A stretch of 64,000 nt of DNA from [Clostridium] citroniae WAL-17108 (GTDB lineage Bacteria; Bacillota; Clostridia; Lachnospirales; Lachnospiraceae), in the NCBI RefSeq assembly GCF_000233455.1, contig NZ_JH376420.1, forward strand, positions 1,611,676-1,675,675, given 5' to 3'. The notes beneath the pieces are model-generated. The model ran no database searches, was not told the DNA's origin, and saw only the letters and a list, made by a program, of their open reading frames with translations. The stretch's first letter is position 1. Every line of letters starts with the position of its first letter. A program made the translations under genes and the position numbers. Shown one piece after another: positions 43,950 to 53,197 of the stretch.

Positions 43950-44711
43950 TCACAACCGCACACATATCCCTTTTCCCGCCAGATACTCCTTCAGATCCCC
44001 TATCTCCAGTTCTTTGTAATGAAACAGGGAGGCGGCCAGGGCTGCATCTGCTTTTCCCTTTGTCAGCGTATCATAGAAATGCTCCATTGTCCCGGCCCCC
44101 CCTGAGGCAATGACGGGAACTGAGACATTTTCAGCGATCAGGGCAGTGAGTTCATTGTCATACCCCCCTTTGGTGCCGTCACAGTCCATGCTGGTGAGAA
44201 GGATCTCCCCGGCTCCCAGGCGGTCCGCCTCCATGGCCCATTCCACTGCGTCAATGCCCACATCCACCCGTCCGCCGTGTTTGTATATGTTCCAACCGGA
44301 TCCGTCTTTCCTGCGCCGGGCGTCAATGGCCACCACCACGCACTGACGGCCGAACTTGTCCGCCGCATCGCTGATCAGCCGCGGGCGGTCGATAGCCGAG
44401 GAGTTGATGGAAATTTTGTCCGCCCCTTCCCGAAGGAGCATGCGGAAATCCTCCACTGTGCGGATCCCTCCTCCCACCGTAAATGGAATGAACACGGTCT
44501 CAGCCACCCTGCGCACCATATCCACCACGGTCCCCCGGTTGTCTGAGGAAGCGGTGATATCCAGGAATACAAGCTCATCCGCCCCGGCCTTGTCATAGGC
44601 CGCAGCGATCTCCACCGGATCACCTGCATCCCTGAGATTCACAAAATTTACGCCTTTTACAACACGTCCGTTATTCACATCCAGACATGGGATAATTCTC
44701 TTTGTAAACAT
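43950..44711 (-). CDS. hisF: Imidazole glycerol phosphate synthase, cyclase subunit
   Basis: A 253-residue TIM barrel. It joins PRFAR with ammonia from HisH to make imidazole glycerol phosphate and AICAR in histidine synthesis. The catalytic aspartates lie in [17 protein letters not shown] (Asp11) and VVVAIDARR (Asp about 130). [11 protein letters not shown] and [11 protein letters not shown] are phosphate sites. It starts 28 bp after hisH. Other his genes are absent from the window. Confidence 0.97.
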   Translation of the reverse strand: MFTKRIIPCLDVNNGRVVKGVNFVNLRDAGDPVEIAAAYDKAGADELVFLDITASSDNRGTVVDMVRRVAETVFIPFTVGGGIRTVEDFRMLLREGADKISINSSAIDRPRLISDAADKFGRQCVVVAIDARRRKDGSGWNIYKHGGRVDVGIDAVEWAMEADRLGAGEILLTSMDCDGTKGGYDNELTALIAENVSVPVIASGGAGTMEHFYDTLTKGKADAALAASLFHYKELEIGDLKEYLAGKGICVRL

Positions 44712-44739
44712 AGCTCTCTCCTATCATTTTCAGATACAC

Positions 44740-45345
44740 CTAAACTTCGAGAAAATTCTTCAAAATAGACAGACCCACCTGGCTGCTCTTTTCCGGATGG
44801 AACTGGCAGGCAAATACATGTTCCTTTTCCACAGCCGCGTGTATATGAGTGCTGTATTCCGTGGAAGCAGCCACAACACGCTCGTCATCGGCTTTCAGAT
44901 AATAGGAATGGACAAAATACACATAGGCGCCATTGTCAATCCCCCGAAACAGCTTTGCGCCTGGTTTGATGTCCAGGGAATTCCATCCCATGTGGGGTAT
45001 CTTAAGCCCCGGAGTATCCGGGATCCGCAGAATGCGCCCAGGAAGGATTCCAAGGCCTTCCACGCCCTCACTCTCCTCGCTGCTCTCAAACAAAAGCTGC
45101 AGTCCCAGACAGATGCCCAAAAAGGGAGTGCCCTTATCCACTGTCTCCCGGATGACATCCACCAGTCCATACTGGCGAAGGCGGGACATGGCGTCCCCAA
45201 AGGAGCCGACCCCGGGCAGTATGACCCGGTCCGCTTCCAGTATGGACTTCCTGTCCCTGGTGATCACCGGTGCCTCTCCCAGGGATATCAGTGCTTTTTC
45301 TACGCTGCGCAGATTCCCTGCGTCATAATCGATAATCCCAATCAT
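44740..45345 (-). CDS. hisH: Imidazole glycerol phosphate synthase, glutaminase subunit
   Basis: A 201-residue class I glutamine amidotransferase that feeds ammonia to HisF. The catalytic triad is visible: Cys in PFLGICLGLQLLFESSEE, His and Glu in CQFHPEKSSQVG. LPGVGSFGDAM is the oxyanion-side loop. The hisH-hisF order and tight spacing match a stand-alone pair found in some Firmicutes. Confidence 0.97.
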   Translation of the reverse strand: MIGIIDYDAGNLRSVEKALISLGEAPVITRDRKSILEADRVILPGVGSFGDAMSRLRQYGLVDVIRETVDKGTPFLGICLGLQLLFESSEESEGVEGLGILPGRILRIPDTPGLKIPHMGWNSLDIKPGAKLFRGIDNGAYVYFVHSYYLKADDERVVAASTEYSTHIHAAVEKEHVFACQFHPEKSSQVGLSILKNFLEV

Positions 45346-45444
45346 ATTCTCAAACCTCGTTCCCTATGATTTAACATTTTAGCATGGTAACGTAATAAAG
45401 GCAACAGGTTTTTACACCCATTTCACACCGGATGTCCTGAACTG

Positions 45445-46107
45445 TTACCATTTTAATATAAAATCCACACTGTTGCACCCAATCCCAAGGGCCCTCTCCC
45501 CCACTTCCCCGGGAATCTGGTAAAGGCTTTCGTGGATCCTGAAAAACCTGGCTTTCTGGTTAAAAAAAGCAATTTTCTCAAAGGGCCACCTGATCACCGT
45601 GGGGGTCTTAAACCCCTCTCCCAGTTCCAGTATCACCAGGTTCCGGTTCAGGGTGCCTGTCTGCCATCTCTTATAGGCTTCCCAGCGGGGAAGATATCCC
45701 TCCTCTATATACCGGCCCGCCTCCAGGGTATTCCCTGTCAGGGGCGCGCCGCAGTGGGGACAGACGTCCCCGGGGACTTCCCCCTCCTCCCATATGTCCT
45801 TGGTACACGCGGCAGAACACTGGCGCCAGTGGATATTTCCGCAGGGAGCCACCACCCGGCCGCTGTCAAACCCTGTGTCATAGACGGCTCCGTCCGTCAC
45901 AGTGGTGACCACATAATAGTCCTTATCCTTTACCAGTTCACATAACCTGCCATAGGCCTCCTTTAGCCGGGTCTGCCCCGGGTCATCCAGCCTGCGTTCC
46001 CTTATATCCCGGCCGTCTCCGGCCAGCTTCCATTCATTGCCGATTCCGATGAGCACTTTATCCGCACCTGCCAGTGCATCCAGTATTTCCTGTTTTTGCT
46101 GGTCCAT
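45445..46107 (-). CDS. Sirtuin-related protein, class M-like, lacking the catalytic His motif
   Basis: A 220-residue protein related to Sir2 NAD-dependent deacylases. VLIGIGNEW stands at the NAD loop and VTTVTDGAVYDTGF at the TxNxDG site. A zinc ribbon follows (RQCSAACTKDIW...CPHCGAPL), then LVILELGEGFKTPTVIRWPF. The usual catalytic His of the HG motif is replaced: the site reads APCGNIHWRQCS. The same pattern is known from class M sirtuins (SirTM), which ADP-ribosylate lipoylated GcvH-like proteins, but no macrodomain, lipoate ligase or GcvH gene lies nearby. ATG 46107 fits AAGGGG 9 bases ahead. Confidence 0.78.
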   Translation of the reverse strand: MDQQKQEILDALAGADKVLIGIGNEWKLAGDGRDIRERRLDDPGQTRLKEAYGRLCELVKDKDYYVVTTVTDGAVYDTGFDSGRVVAPCGNIHWRQCSAACTKDIWEEGEVPGDVCPHCGAPLTGNTLEAGRYIEEGYLPRWEAYKRWQTGTLNRNLVILELGEGFKTPTVIRWPFEKIAFFNQKARFFRIHESLYQIPGEVGERALGIGCNSVDFILKW

Positions 46108-46261
46108 TCGATTCATCCCCTTTTATTTCACTATGGTTTCCTGCCGTATCATGGAAATCATCATACCACAAACAATCCCTTTCTTCAATGTCACATCCTG
46201 TTGCATTTTCCTGTACCCTGCTATAAAATGGAATGGACTAAATGCGAGGAGACGATCCACT

Positions 46262-48115
46262 ATGAAATCATCAACAGATCTACAGAGGCTCTTGGAGTCC
46301 ATTGACCGCAGAAGCTACCCCGCCTATAAGGATGCCAGGGGTTCCTATGATTTTAATGACTATGTACTTTCCATTGACCACGTACAGGGAGATCCCTTTG
46401 CTTCCCCTTCTAAATTAAGCGTATGGATCCCCCATGAGAAGGCAGGATATCCGGCAGAATATTTTGACACGCCTTGGAAGCAGACTGCCCTGGAAGATTA
46501 TATGGTAAGGCAGTTTTACCAGGGAATTGCAACGTTTAATTTTAAGGCAAAGGGTTCCGGCAAAAGCGGTCTTATCACCACCAGCCGGCCCGGCCCGGAG
46601 ATACTGAGCCGCACGGCCTGCGAATGCGGCCCAAAGGGCATTACCGCCCGCTTTGAGGCCGGTTTCCCTGCCAACGGCAGGACCATTAATTCAGGGGAGC
46701 TGATCAAGATCCTTTTTGACTTCCTGCCCCGCTGCGTAAAACATGTATTCTACTTTAAAAACAGAAAGCCGGAGGAGGTGCTGTCCGTGATCCATCTGGC
46801 AGAGGACCAGCAGTTCATACGCCGTGAGCTTGAGCGCCTGGATCTGGTCTCCTTTGTGGCGGACAAGGCCGTGCTTCCCAGGGAAAGCGGTATTTCCAGC
46901 AGGCCCATGAAGGGCAGCGTTCCCTTTTCCTCCCCTCAGTCCCTTCGGACAGAGCTGGACCTGCCTCACCATGGCAGGCTTACAGGCATGGGGCTGAGGC
47001 GGGGCATCACCCTGATCGTAGGCGGCGGATACCACGGCAAGTCCACCCTGTTAAAGGCCCTGGAGGCCGGCGTCTACAACCATGTTGCAGGAGATGGACG
47101 GGAATATGTGATCACGGACAGCACTGCCATGAAGCTCAGGGCAGAGGACGGCAGGAGCATACAGAACACCGACATTTCCCTGTTCATCAATGACCTTCCC
47201 AACAAAAAGAATACCAAGTGCTTCTCCACTGAGGATGCCAGCGGAAGTACGTCCCAGGCAGCTGCGGTGATCGAGGGAATAGAAGCGGGAAGCCGGGCAT
47301 TCCTGATCGATGAGGACACATCCGCCACCAACTTCATGGTGCGGGATGACCTGATGCAAAAGATCATCAGCCGCTCCAAGGAACCCATCACGCCTTTTAT
47401 TGAACGGGCCAGGGATCTGTATGAGAATGCCGGCATCTCCACCATCATGGTGGCGGGCAGTTCCGGCGCTTACTTTTACATTGCGGACACTATCATACAG
47501 ATGGATTGTTACGAGCCATTGGATATTACGGACAAGACCAAGGCTTTCTGCGCCTCTTACGGCGCTGAGCCAATTACCCGCGCCCCGGGTTTTGCCCTTC
47601 CCGCCAGGGGAAGGAAGCTTCAGACCGGGACATCCACATCCGGCCTATCCAATTCCGGCCTGTCCGCTTCCGGCCGTTCGGGTCAGTCCCAAAATGCGCA
47701 GCCTGAAGAACATGGTAAGGGCGGTTACCGCCAGGGAGGATCTTATGGACGCGGAAGAGGCGGACGGGATGGAGCCCGGGGCGGTTACGGCAGTCAGGGC
47801 GGCCGCGAGGAGCGGATCAAAGTCAAGGTTTACGGCAAGGACTCCCTTCAGGTGGGGAAGTCTCCTGTTGACCTGCGTTTCGTGGAGCAGCTGATCGACC
47901 CGGAGCAGACCAATGCCCTGGCGCAGATGCTGCGCTACTGTGTGGAGCACCAGCTGCTGGAGCGCTATACCGTGGCTGACACGGTTACCCTGTTGGAAAA
48001 GGAAATAAAAAAGGGAGGCATCACCGCTGTCAGCGACACCTCCTATGCTGCCTGCGGCCTGTGCATGCCCAGAACCCAGGAAATCTTTGCATGTATCAAC
48101 CGGTACCGGGGATAA
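46262..48115 (+). CDS. ABC-class P-loop ATPase (COG3044 type) with RGG-like linker
   Basis: A 617-residue soluble ATPase. Walker A is GGGYHGKSTLL (about 259-269), the Walker B region is RAFLIDEDTSATNFMVRDDL, and GSTSQAAAVIEGIEAG resembles an ABC signature. An N-terminal domain (FNDYVLSIDHVQGDPFASPS) and the C-terminal IDPEQTNALAQMLRYCVEHQ are conserved in the COG3044 family, whose role is unknown. Between about 480 and 525 lies a Gly/Arg/Tyr-rich segment (GGYRQGGSYGRGRGGRDGAR) resembling RGG boxes of RNA-binding proteins. GAGGAGA precedes ATG 46262. It is divergent from the sirtuin-like gene. Confidence 0.87.
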   Translation: MKSSTDLQRLLESIDRRSYPAYKDARGSYDFNDYVLSIDHVQGDPFASPSKLSVWIPHEKAGYPAEYFDTPWKQTALEDYMVRQFYQGIATFNFKAKGSGKSGLITTSRPGPEILSRTACECGPKGITARFEAGFPANGRTINSGELIKILFDFLPRCVKHVFYFKNRKPEEVLSVIHLAEDQQFIRRELERLDLVSFVADKAVLPRESGISSRPMKGSVPFSSPQSLRTELDLPHHGRLTGMGLRRGITLIVGGGYHGKSTLLKALEAGVYNHVAGDGREYVITDSTAMKLRAEDGRSIQNTDISLFINDLPNKKNTKCFSTEDASGSTSQAAAVIEGIEAGSRAFLIDEDTSATNFMVRDDLMQKIISRSKEPITPFIERARDLYENAGISTIMVAGSSGAYFYIADTIIQMDCYEPLDITDKTKAFCASYGAEPITRAPGFALPARGRKLQTGTSTSGLSNSGLSASGRSGQSQNAQPEEHGKGGYRQGGSYGRGRGGRDGARGGYGSQGGREERIKVKVYGKDSLQVGKSPVDLRFVEQLIDPEQTNALAQMLRYCVEHQLLERYTVADTVTLLEKEIKKGGITAVSDTSYAACGLCMPRTQEIFACINRYRG

Positions 48116-48166
48116 GCCGGTTCCTATGGAAGACTTATTCCAAGGACGTCCCGGTTTTGGCTCCGC

Positions 48167-49492
48167 CTATCCTGCGGGCAGTTCCCTTGTGTATCTGCGG
48201 ATCAGGGAAATGACCAGGACCGCTACCGCTGCCTCTGTGATCACCATGGCAAACCACAGTGAATCAGGGCCCGCGGCAATGGGCAGCAGGCAGATCATAA
48301 TTCCGCTGAGGATCAGCCCTCTCAGAACCGATACCAGGAATGAGACTCCCGGCTTCATAAGCGCCTGAAAATAATAGGTGGAAAAAACATTGAGAGGAAG
48401 CAGCAGGAAGGAGATCCCATAACTCCTCAATATAAAGGGCGCAATGCGGTATATCTCATCTGTGGGCGCCATGAAAATGCGGATAAACCCGTTGGGAAAT
48501 GCAAATACCAGCAGGGTCCAGACAACACTGAAACATGCCACTGAATACAGGGCATATTTCAGTGTTTCTTTTATCCTGTCCCATTTTCCCGCCCCAAAAC
48601 AGATGGAAAAGATCGGCTGTGACGCCTGGCCCACGCTGTACGCACAGCACTGGACAATGGTGCTGATATTAACGATCACGCCATATACGGATAGTGCACT
48701 GCCTCCCAGGTATTTCATAATCTGACGGTTAAAGAGCATGGTCAGGATTCCCATGGCCACATCAATAAAAAAGGTGGAAAAGCCCGTCACTATGATCCTG
48801 CGGCATTTTCCCCAAAACAGGCTGGGCCTCACCAGTCTCATAGTGTTCTTTTTTGTGAAGAAATGTGAGATCATCCCGGCAAAGGTGATGCCGGCTCCGG
48901 CCGCGGTGGCAAGTCCGGCTCCCATGATCCCCATGCCAAACACAAATACAAACAAATAATCCCCAATGATATTAAATATACCCCCTGACAATACAGCGGC
49001 GGCGGCCAGGCCGGGATTGCCGTCATTGCGCAGAAAGGCCGCCAGCATCTGGTTAAACAGAAACAGGGGCACCACAAACTTAATGGGATAAAGGTACTCC
49101 CTGGCCAGGGGCAGCAACGTCTCCTCCGCCCCAAACAAATGCAGCATGGGAGTGTCAAAAAACAGGACCATAAGCCAGCTGGCAGCTGCCAAAACCACGG
49201 TGATCATCAGGGCAGCCGTAAAATACTCCCCCTCTGTGCGTCTCTCACCCTTTCCTTTTGCAGCGCCAAAAAGCACGGATCCGCCAATGCCGGTCAAAAG
49301 CCCCAGGCTGTATATGATATTCCACACAGGAGCCACCACTGCAAGGGCCGCCGTGCCCTCAGGTCCCTGGTACTGCCCCACCATGGCCATATCCACAATG
49401 CTGTAAACCGCGCTGATCAATGCGCTGCCAAATGCCGCACCCAGATATTTAAAGTATGTTGTTTTAGTGTTTCCCTGCAATAAATCCATCAC
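48167..49492 (-). CDS. MATE-family efflux transporter
   Basis: A 441-residue protein with 12 helices. YLGAAFGSALISAVYSIVDM and QNP-like FLRNDGNPGLAAAAVLSGG are family features; CYSVGQASQPIFSICFGAGK marks the second half. It differs clearly from the MATE protein at 29299-30660 and belongs to the group with MVGQYQGPEGTAAL at the end of helix 1. The substrate is unknown. A structured leader with an intrinsic terminator lies between its promoter region and start, so it may be controlled by attenuation. Confidence 0.9.
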   Translation of the reverse strand: MMDLLQGNTKTTYFKYLGAAFGSALISAVYSIVDMAMVGQYQGPEGTAALAVVAPVWNIIYSLGLLTGIGGSVLFGAAKGKGERRTEGEYFTAALMITVVLAAASWLMVLFFDTPMLHLFGAEETLLPLAREYLYPIKFVVPLFLFNQMLAAFLRNDGNPGLAAAAVLSGGIFNIIGDYLFVFVFGMGIMGAGLATAAGAGITFAGMISHFFTKKNTMRLVRPSLFWGKCRRIIVTGFSTFFIDVAMGILTMLFNRQIMKYLGGSALSVYGVIVNISTIVQCCAYSVGQASQPIFSICFGAGKWDRIKETLKYALYSVACFSVVWTLLVFAFPNGFIRIFMAPTDEIYRIAPFILRSYGISFLLLPLNVFSTYYFQALMKPGVSFLVSVLRGLILSGIMICLLPIAAGPDSLWFAMVITEAAVAVLVISLIRRYTRELPAG

Positions 49493-49523
49493 TGCGTTCC
49501 TCCTTTTGTCACTTTAATGACAC

Positions 49524-49613
49524 AAAAAAAGCCGGACAGGATAACAGGCTTTTCAACCTGTCACCTTATCCAGCTTGCCATTTCCAAACGAATGGCTCAC
49601 CCTCCGAGTGAAC
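49524..49613 (-). promoter_or_regulatory. Structured leader with terminator upstream of the MATE gene
   Basis: On the minus strand three hairpins follow each other: TTCACTC-GGA-GGGTGAG, GCCATT-8 nt-AATGGC, then a long stem GCTGGATAAGGTGACAGG pairing with CCTGTTATCCTGTCCGGC and a TTTTTTT tail. The gene starts 31 bp later. This is the layout of a riboswitch or attenuator. I do not recognise the class. Confidence 0.6.
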
Positions 49614-49657
49614 GCTATGCATTATACTAAATCAAATCATAACAGTCAAGAACTTTT

Positions 49658-50680
49658 TTAATATTCTTTGCCGTCCAGGATCTCCAGATAATCCTTCAGG
49701 TTCTTTTCAAGGAGTGTGGGCGTATCCAGCCCGTAGGGACATTTGCCTTTGCACTGGCCGCAGTGGAGGCATTTTTCGATCAGCTTCATCTTTTCCTGCA
49801 TCTTTGGAGTCAGCTGTGCCTCAGAAGGAGACCTTCTGATCATCAGGGACATCCTGGCACAGTTGTTGATCTCAATGCCCACCGGGCAAGGCATGCAGTA
49901 ACCGCAGCCCCTGCAGAATTCTCCCTGGAGCTGCTCCCTGTCATGGCGGATCAGCTCCTCCAGCTCCTGTGTCATCACCGGCGGCTCCTGTACATAGGAA
50001 AGAAACTCATCCAGTTCGTTCTCCCTCTGGACCCCCCAGATGGGCAGGACATTATCAAACCGGGCCAGGTACACATAAGCAGCCCTGGAATTATTGATCA
50101 GTCCTCCGGACAGGGCTTTCATGGCGATAAATCCCATGTTTGCTTTCCTGCACTTTTCCACCAGCTCTATATCCTTGTCAGTGGCAAGGTAACAGAACGG
50201 GAACTGCAGCGTCTCATAAAGGCCGGAATCAATGGCTTCATTGGCCACAGACAGCCTGTGGTTTGTAATGCCGATATGTTTTACCTTTCCCTGTGCCTTG
50301 GCCTCCAGCATGGCTTCATAGAGGCCGGTGCCGTCACCTGGGCGAGGACAGAAGGAAGGATTATGGAACTGGTATATATCCACATGGTCTGTCTTCAGGT
50401 TGTCCAGAGAGATCTCCAGATCTTCCCAGAATCCCTCCACTGTGGTGGACATGGTCTTGGTAGCCACTATCACCTTGTCCCGGATTCCCTCCAGGGCAAT
50501 CCCCACCTTTTTCTCGCTGTCCGAATAACACCGGGCCGTATCAAAAAAGTTGATGCCCCCTTCATATGCCTTTCTGATCAGACAGACAGCATCTTCATCT
50601 GATATACGCTGAATGGGAAGGGCGCCAAAACCGTTCTTGTTCACCGTAATGCCCGTGCTTCCCAAAGTCACTTCCACCAT
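49658..50680 (-). CDS. Aldo/keto reductase with C-terminal 4Fe-4S domain
   Basis: A 340-residue fusion. The AKR barrel (about 1-255) has INFFDTARCYSDSEKKVG with the catalytic Asp/Tyr, VIVATKTM, and DVHVDIYQFHNP-type strand (KTDHVDIYQFH). The ferredoxin-like tail has CRGCGYCMPCPVGIEINNCA and CLHCGQCKGKCPYGLDT, enough for two clusters. Such fusions are common in anaerobes and probably couple ferredoxin to carbonyl reduction. The substrate is unknown. GGAGGT precedes ATG 50680. Confidence 0.92.
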   Translation of the reverse strand: MVEVTLGSTGITVNKNGFGALPIQRISDEDAVCLIRKAYEGGINFFDTARCYSDSEKKVGIALEGIRDKVIVATKTMSTTVEGFWEDLEISLDNLKTDHVDIYQFHNPSFCPRPGDGTGLYEAMLEAKAQGKVKHIGITNHRLSVANEAIDSGLYETLQFPFCYLATDKDIELVEKCRKANMGFIAMKALSGGLINNSRAAYVYLARFDNVLPIWGVQRENELDEFLSYVQEPPVMTQELEELIRHDREQLQGEFCRGCGYCMPCPVGIEINNCARMSLMIRRSPSEAQLTPKMQEKMKLIEKCLHCGQCKGKCPYGLDTPTLLEKNLKDYLEILDGKEY

Positions 50681-50818
50681 CACCTGTACCTCCACCGAGA
50701 ATTTTTCTCTATTTTATCATAGAAATCATGGGGTATACAAGTGCGGAATGCTGTGTTTTCACATTTATACACAGCTTTCGGGAAACAGCGGACAAATATG
50801 CTTTAAGCAGTTACGCTT

Positions 50819-51064
50819 TTAAGCAGTCAGGCTCTCCTCCGTTCCCCCCGCGATCATCTCTTTTAAATCGTCCATGGTCATATCCCGCTCCCGCAGCATT
50901 TCATTGACCACCTTAAACTCCTCCAGCTGGATCTGATCTTCCAGGGCTTTTTCACGCTCCCTCATTGTCTCCAGACAGTTCTCATACTGTGCAATGGAAT
51001 TCTGCACCTCCGCCAGTTCTCCCTGCAGCTTTTCAATCGGTGTTTTTCTTACTCCCCGTGCCAT
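50819..51064 (-). CDS. Small coiled-coil protein
   Basis: An 81-residue, almost fully helical protein: MARGVRKTPIEKLQGELAEV, then heptads through YENCLETMREREKALEDQIQ and a C-terminal DMTMDDLKEMIAG. The layout resembles DUF4315-type helical proteins, but this is a loose likeness. AAAGGAG precedes ATG 51064; the longer frame from 51124 has no site. The function is unknown. Confidence 0.65.
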   Translation of the reverse strand: MARGVRKTPIEKLQGELAEVQNSIAQYENCLETMREREKALEDQIQLEEFKVVNEMLRERDMTMDDLKEMIAGGTEESLTA

Positions 51065-51260
51065 AATCGCGCGCTCCTTTACTGAATTTAATTTTTCAGG
51101 CCGTTTGTTTCTTTCACCGGCCATTTATTACCATTATATGTCAGCTTATCCAAAAATATACGGCTTGTTTCACTGGGAAATGTCAAATTTTCAGGGACTT
51201 TACGAAATCCAGGGCCTGGGGTATACTAATCAGTAGCATTTGAACGCACAGGAGGTACCA

Positions 51261-51686
51261 ATGTTTAAAGACTACGAGCACCACGCAAACTATTATGAGA
51301 CAGACCAGATGGGCTGTGTCCACCATTCCAATTTCATCCGTTGGATGGAGGAGGCCCGGATCGATATGATGGAGCAGATGGGCTGCGGATACCGCTCCAT
51401 GGAAGAGGCCGGGATCATGAGCCCGGTTCTGGAGATCAGCTGCCAATACAGGACCATGGTGCATTTTGACGACCATATCCTCATACGGGTAAGGATGAAA
51501 GCTTATAACGCCATCCGCATGACCCTCTCATACGAGATGCGGGACAAGGCTACAGGCGAACTCCGGGCCGCGGGTGAGAGCAGCCACTGCTTCCTTAACA
51601 GGGAGGGGCATCCCGTCTCCCTGAAACGGACCTATCCCACATGGGATGAGGCTTTTCAAAAGGCCATGGCCACACAGAATATTTAA
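51261..51686 (+). CDS. Acyl-CoA thioesterase (4HBT hot-dog fold)
   Basis: A 141-residue YbgC/FadM-type hot-dog protein. YYETDQMGCVHHSNFIRWME carries the catalytic Asp of the 4-hydroxybenzoyl-CoA thioesterase group, and ISCQYRTMVHFDDHILIRV is the central helix-to-sheet part. It hydrolyses acyl-CoA thioesters; chain length is unknown. AGGAGGT lies 5 bases ahead of ATG 51261. It may share a transcript with the MBL lipoprotein gene 21 bp downstream. Confidence 0.9.
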   Translation: MFKDYEHHANYYETDQMGCVHHSNFIRWMEEARIDMMEQMGCGYRSMEEAGIMSPVLEISCQYRTMVHFDDHILIRVRMKAYNAIRMTLSYEMRDKATGELRAAGESSHCFLNREGHPVSLKRTYPTWDEAFQKAMATQNI

Positions 51687-51707
51687 CTGACAGAAAGGCA
51701 GACTGAA

Positions 51708-52841
51708 ATGATCGCACAAAAAAAACATATCCGAATACTGATAATATGTTTACTCACTGCAATAGCCCTTCTCCTGGGAGGGTGTTCCTCCGGTCTTTCC
51801 CAGTCCTCCGGCCCGCCCGGATCCCAGGCCCTTGCAGCGTCAGGCTCTGAGGGACAGGACTTAAGGGTCCATTTTATTGACGTGGGGCAAGGGGACAGCA
51901 TATTGGTCCAGTCGGACGGGCATTTCATGCTCATTGACGCAGGGGAAAACAACCAGGCGGACACCGTCATCCGGTATCTGCAGCAGGCCGGGGTCACTGA
52001 GCTGGACTATGTGATCGGAACCCATCCCCATTCCGACCACATCGGTGGCCTGGACAAGGTGATCGGCCAATTTACTGTGAAAAAAGTCATCCTGCCCCCT
52101 GTGGAGCACACATCCAGGACCTTTGAGGACCTGCTGGATTCCATTTCCAATAAGGGGCTTAAGATCACCAAGCCGGTTCCGGGCACTTCCTATTCCCTGG
52201 GCGCAGCCGCCTTCACCATTGTGGCTCCTGCAGCGGATTACGGAAATGACCTGAACAACTGGTCCGTGGGCATCCGCCTGACCTATGGGGATAACAGCTT
52301 CCTCATGTGCGGCGATGCGGAAAAGGATGCTGAGGAGGATATGGTAAACAGCGGCGCGGTGCTGTCTGCCGATGTGCTGAAAGCGGGTCACCATGGCAGC
52401 AGCACCTCCACCAGCGATGCATTTTTTAAAAAGGTATCCCCCAGCTATGTGGTGATCCAATGCGGCAAGGACAACTCCTACGGTCATCCCCACAAAGAGA
52501 CCATGGAAAAGCTGGAACAGGCCGGATGCCGCATTTTCCGCACCGATAAGCAGGGAACCATCATTGCGGACAGCGATGGAAGCAAGATCACCTGGACAAC
52601 CATATCGGGACAGATTGGAACGGAGCAGACCGGGGCGGGACAGACCGGGACCGGGCAGACCGGGGCGGGACAGACCGGGACCGGGCAGACGTACATACTC
52701 AATACCAACACAAAGAAATTCCATGTGCCGGAGTGCTCCTCAGTGAGCCAGATCCGGGACGGAAACCGCCGGGAGGTCACCTCCACCCGCGATGAACTGA
52801 CAGAGGCGGGCTACGCTCCCTGTAAGCAGTGCAATCCATAG
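51708..52841 (+). CDS. ComEC-like metallo-beta-lactamase-fold lipoprotein
   Basis: A 377-residue protein. The lipoprotein signal ends in LLLGGCSS. The MBL domain (about 50-295) has VHFIDVGQGDSILVQ, THPHSDHIGGLDKVI, CGDAEKDAEEDM and LKAGHHGSSTS, a full metal-ligand set like the ComEC C-terminal nuclease-like domain. A spacer of two TGAGQTGTGQ repeats follows, then a C-terminal TNTKKFHVPECSS...YAPCKQCNP module with a H/C/CxxC zinc site. It is extracytoplasmic and probably acts on nucleic acid or a phosphoester. The DUF3006 gene follows, a common pairing. Confidence 0.9.
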   Translation: MIAQKKHIRILIICLLTAIALLLGGCSSGLSQSSGPPGSQALAASGSEGQDLRVHFIDVGQGDSILVQSDGHFMLIDAGENNQADTVIRYLQQAGVTELDYVIGTHPHSDHIGGLDKVIGQFTVKKVILPPVEHTSRTFEDLLDSISNKGLKITKPVPGTSYSLGAAAFTIVAPAADYGNDLNNWSVGIRLTYGDNSFLMCGDAEKDAEEDMVNSGAVLSADVLKAGHHGSSTSTSDAFFKKVSPSYVVIQCGKDNSYGHPHKETMEKLEQAGCRIFRTDKQGTIIADSDGSKITWTTISGQIGTEQTGAGQTGTGQTGAGQTGTGQTYILNTNTKKFHVPECSSVSQIRDGNRREVTSTRDELTEAGYAPCKQCNP

Positions 52842-52898
52842 TGATCTTAACCCGCAGTGATCTTAGACCAAACATAATATATGAGAAAGGGGTTTTTT

Positions 52899-53111
52899 AT
52901 GAAATACATTATCGACCGCCTGGAGGAAGAAATGGCTGTGTGTGAAAATGAGTCCAGGGAAATGATCCCCATTCCCCTAAAGGAGCTCCCTCCCGGGGCA
53001 CAAGAGGGGGATGTGATCCTGGAACAGGAGGGCGTCTTCTGCGTGGATGCAGGTGCAACCGAAAAACGGCGCAGGCAAATGCGCAGGAAACTTATGGATC
53101 TATATGAGTAA
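52899..53111 (+). CDS. DUF3006 domain protein
   Basis: A 70-residue protein: MKYIIDRLEEEMAVCENESR, then MIPIPLKELPPGAQEGDVIL and a basic tail (EKRRRQMRRKLMDLYE). This is the whole DUF3006 pattern, a small beta-barrel often encoded beside ComEC-like MBL proteins. AAAGGGG precedes ATG 52899; an upstream ATG at 52881 overlaps that site. It probably works with the MBL protein 57 bp upstream. Its biochemistry is unknown. Confidence 0.85.
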   Translation: MKYIIDRLEEEMAVCENESREMIPIPLKELPPGAQEGDVILEQEGVFCVDAGATEKRRRQMRRKLMDLYE

Positions 53112-53197
53112 TGTTTTTTATTTTTTACTCTTGCGCCTTTTTCCTATTAATGATACCATAAGAAAATACGCTAATCGATTATTTGGAGGTTTGTTAA

